From Chloroflexi bacterium UBA4730 (lineage in GTDB: Bacteria > Chloroflexota > Limnocylindria > P2-11E), in contig DHJC01000056.1 in the NCBI GenBank assembly GCA_002404155.1, forward strand, positions 1 to 7,058: a stretch of DNA of 7,058 nt, given 5' to 3'. This document shows positions 5,983 to 7,058 of this stretch, one piece after another. Made by a program: the position numbers and the translations under genes. The first letter of the stretch is position 1. Every line of letters begins with the position of its first letter. The notes beneath the pieces are model-generated. The model ran no database searches. It was not told the DNA's origin and was given only the letters and a program-made list of their open reading frames with translations.

Positions 5983-6315
5983 ATGAACGTGCAAGAGGTC
6001 CTCGAGAAGGCCCAGGACACCGTCACGGTGAAGCGGGTGTATGGCACGCCGATCGAGAAGGATGGGCTCACCATCATTCCGGCCGCGTCGGTGTCGGGCG
6101 GCGGCGGTGGTGGCGGCGGCCCCGCGGATTCCGGCGGCGGGGTCGGGTACGGCGTGCGGGCACGGCCGGTCGGCGCGTTCATCATCAAGGACGGCGAGGT
6201 CCGTTGGGAGCCGGCGATCGACGCGACGCGCATCGCGCTCCGGGGGATGCTCATCCCGATCGTCGCGCTCATCGTCGCGCGCTCGATCGTCAAGACCGTC
6301 GCGAAGCGCCGCTAA
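5983..6315 (+). CDS. GerW/YtfJ family protein (sporulation-protein-like) with C-terminal hydrophobic segment
   Basis: A 110-aa protein with the GerW/YtfJ layout: an N-terminal VQEVLEKAQDTVTVKRVYGTPIE, then GLTIIPAASVSGGGGGGGG, a glycine-rich stretch, VGYGVRARPVGAFIIKDGEVRW and a short C-terminal tail. Unlike B. subtilis YtfJ, it ends in a likely membrane segment (about residues 85-103, LRGMLIPIVALIVARSIV) followed by basic residues. Homologues occur in many bacteria not known to sporulate, so the family name does not prove sporulation. The ATG has a GGGGAG ribosome-binding site. The gene is the only plus-strand gene in the window, diverges from the SRP RNA and meets the HAD gene tail to tail with a 4-nt overlap of stop regions. 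Its function is unknown to me beyond the family. Confidence 0.85.
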   Translation: MNVQEVLEKAQDTVTVKRVYGTPIEKDGLTIIPAASVSGGGGGGGGPADSGGGVGYGVRARPVGAFIIKDGEVRWEPAIDATRIALRGMLIPIVALIVARSIVKTVAKRR

Positions 6316-6968
6316 CGAAGCAAGGCGTCGGCCACGCCCGCGAGATCGGGCGCGATGACATCCGGCTGCGGTCCGTGCGGATACAAGATCGCACCGGGAC
6401 GGGCGACGAACGCCGCGCGGCACCCGGCCGCGAGCGCGCCGGCGATGTCCCAGCCGTGCGCCGCGATGAGCCGTACGTCGGCGACCGGGACCGCGGCGCG
6501 CTCGGCCACCATCCGATACGGCTCGGGCGCAGGCTTCAGCATGCGCACTTCATCCGCCGAATACACCGCCTCGAGGAGCTCGCGCAGACCGCTGTTGCGC
6601 AGCTGCGCGTCGGCCACCTCCTTCGGGCTGTTCGTGAGCGCGACCAGCCGGAAGCGCGAGCGCAGCCGCTCCATCGCCGGACGCACATCCGCGTGCGGTG
6701 GGAGCGTGCGCATGCCGTTCACGATTGCGTCGGTGTGCGCCGGCGTGAGCGTGACCATTTGCCGGCTCGCGAGCATCGCGAGCGCGTTGCGCTGCGCGGT
6801 CGAGAAGTCGACGTAGGTTCCGGTCAACCCGCCGACGAAGGCGATCTGGAGCATGAGCGCGAACCACTGCGGGCGCAGCGTCGCGTCGCCGAAGGCGGCC
6901 GCGAACGGCGCATCCAGCGCTCTCAGATCGAGCAGGGTCTCGTTGACGTCGAAGGCGAGAACGGTCAT
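6312..6968 (-). CDS. HAD-superfamily hydrolase, haloacid dehalogenase type II-like
   Basis: A 218-aa HAD protein of usual length for the type II haloacid dehalogenase group. Motif I is FDVNETLLD with nucleophile D7, motif II is ALTNSP (T112, N113), motif III lysine is K145 in LKPAPEPY, and motif IV is AAHGWDIAGA with D174. An alpha-helical cap lies between residues 15 and 95. True L-2-haloacid dehalogenases have Ser and Asn in motif IV (SSNAWD), whereas here the residues are Ala and His (AAHGWD). The AAHxWD form is common in annotated family members, so the substrate is uncertain and could be a phosphate ester. The ATG at 6968 must be the start because motif I follows at once. It lies only 4 nt after the tRNA-Ser, with no room for a ribosome-binding site outside the tRNA. 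Confidence 0.9.
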   Translation of the reverse strand: MTVLAFDVNETLLDLRALDAPFAAAFGDATLRPQWFALMLQIAFVGGLTGTYVDFSTAQRNALAMLASRQMVTLTPAHTDAIVNGMRTLPPHADVRPAMERLRSRFRLVALTNSPKEVADAQLRNSGLRELLEAVYSADEVRMLKPAPEPYRMVAERAAVPVADVRLIAAHGWDIAGALAAGCRAAFVARPGAILYPHGPQPDVIAPDLAGVADALLR

Positions 6969-6972
6969 TCGG

Positions 6973-7055
6973 CGGAGAGGGCGAGATTCGAACTCGCGAG
7001 TCTTTCGACTACTGACTTTCCAGGTCAGCGCCCTAGGCCACTAGGCGACCTCTCC
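6973..7055 (-). tRNA. tRNA-Ser(GGA)
   Basis: The minus strand folds as a class II tRNA of 83 nt. Acceptor GGAGAGG (7055-7049) pairs with CCTCTCC (6980-6974), and the discriminator is G (6973), as in serine tRNAs. The anticodon arm CTGAC-CTGGAAA-GTCAG gives anticodon GGA, reading UCC and UCU. The long variable arm AGTC-GAAA-GACT is typical of serine. The T arm is GCGAG-TTCGAAT-CTCGC. The next bases are CCG, so the CCA end is not encoded and must be added. The HAD gene begins 4 nt downstream on the same strand. Confidence 0.97.
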
Positions 7056-7058
7056 ATT

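Overview
The window is GC-rich bacterial chromosome. Read along the minus strand, which carries nearly everything, the order is tRNA-Ser(GGA), a HAD-family hydrolase, a large Alu-containing SRP RNA, a NamZ/DUF1343 peptidoglycan hydrolase, dnaX, ybaB/ebfC, recR, an rRNA promoter and leader, and the 5' half of a 16S rRNA gene. One small gene, a GerW/YtfJ-like protein, reads on the plus strand, divergent from the SRP RNA and convergent with the HAD gene. The 16S sequence, the GC content and the Bacillus-type large SRP RNA suggest an uncultured lineage near Chloroflexota/Dormibacterota or other Terrabacteria. That placement is from memory of signature sequences and is low confidence.

The main discovery is at the left end. 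The 16S rRNA gene is contiguous from its 5' end (about 1643) to E. coli position 788 (885), then breaks inside the universally conserved GGATTAGATACCC block. The gene resumes at E. coli 789 at window position 22 and runs off the edge. The 862 nt between (884 to 23) are a group I intron. By hand I can fold P1 with the U.G splice-site wobble, P2, P3, P4, P5, P6/P6a, P7 with the bulged A and G-C guanosine-binding pair, P8, P9, two further 3' hairpins, a short P10 and a terminal G. A LAGLIDADG homing endonuclease gene with two motifs sits in the P6 loop, and its reading frame extends into the ribozyme core. The intron splits the binding site of the standard 806R survey primer, so amplicon surveys would probably miss or mis-size this organism.

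The 280 nt between recR and 16S hold a near-consensus sigma70-type promoter (TTGACG, 18 nt, TATGAT), a boxB-like hairpin and a boxA-like antitermination site. dnaX, ybaB and recR are tightly packed and probably co-transcribed, with the usual roles in clamp loading, nucleoid association and RecFOR repair. The order SRP RNA, dnaX, ybaB, recR, 16S, with a tRNA-Ser nearby, closely recalls the Bacillus subtilis scr-dnaX-yaaK-recR-rrnA region.

The SRP RNA ends with the Bacillus-like GGUGCACGG, which contains the upstream GTG of the NamZ frame. NamZ therefore probably starts at the downstream ATG.
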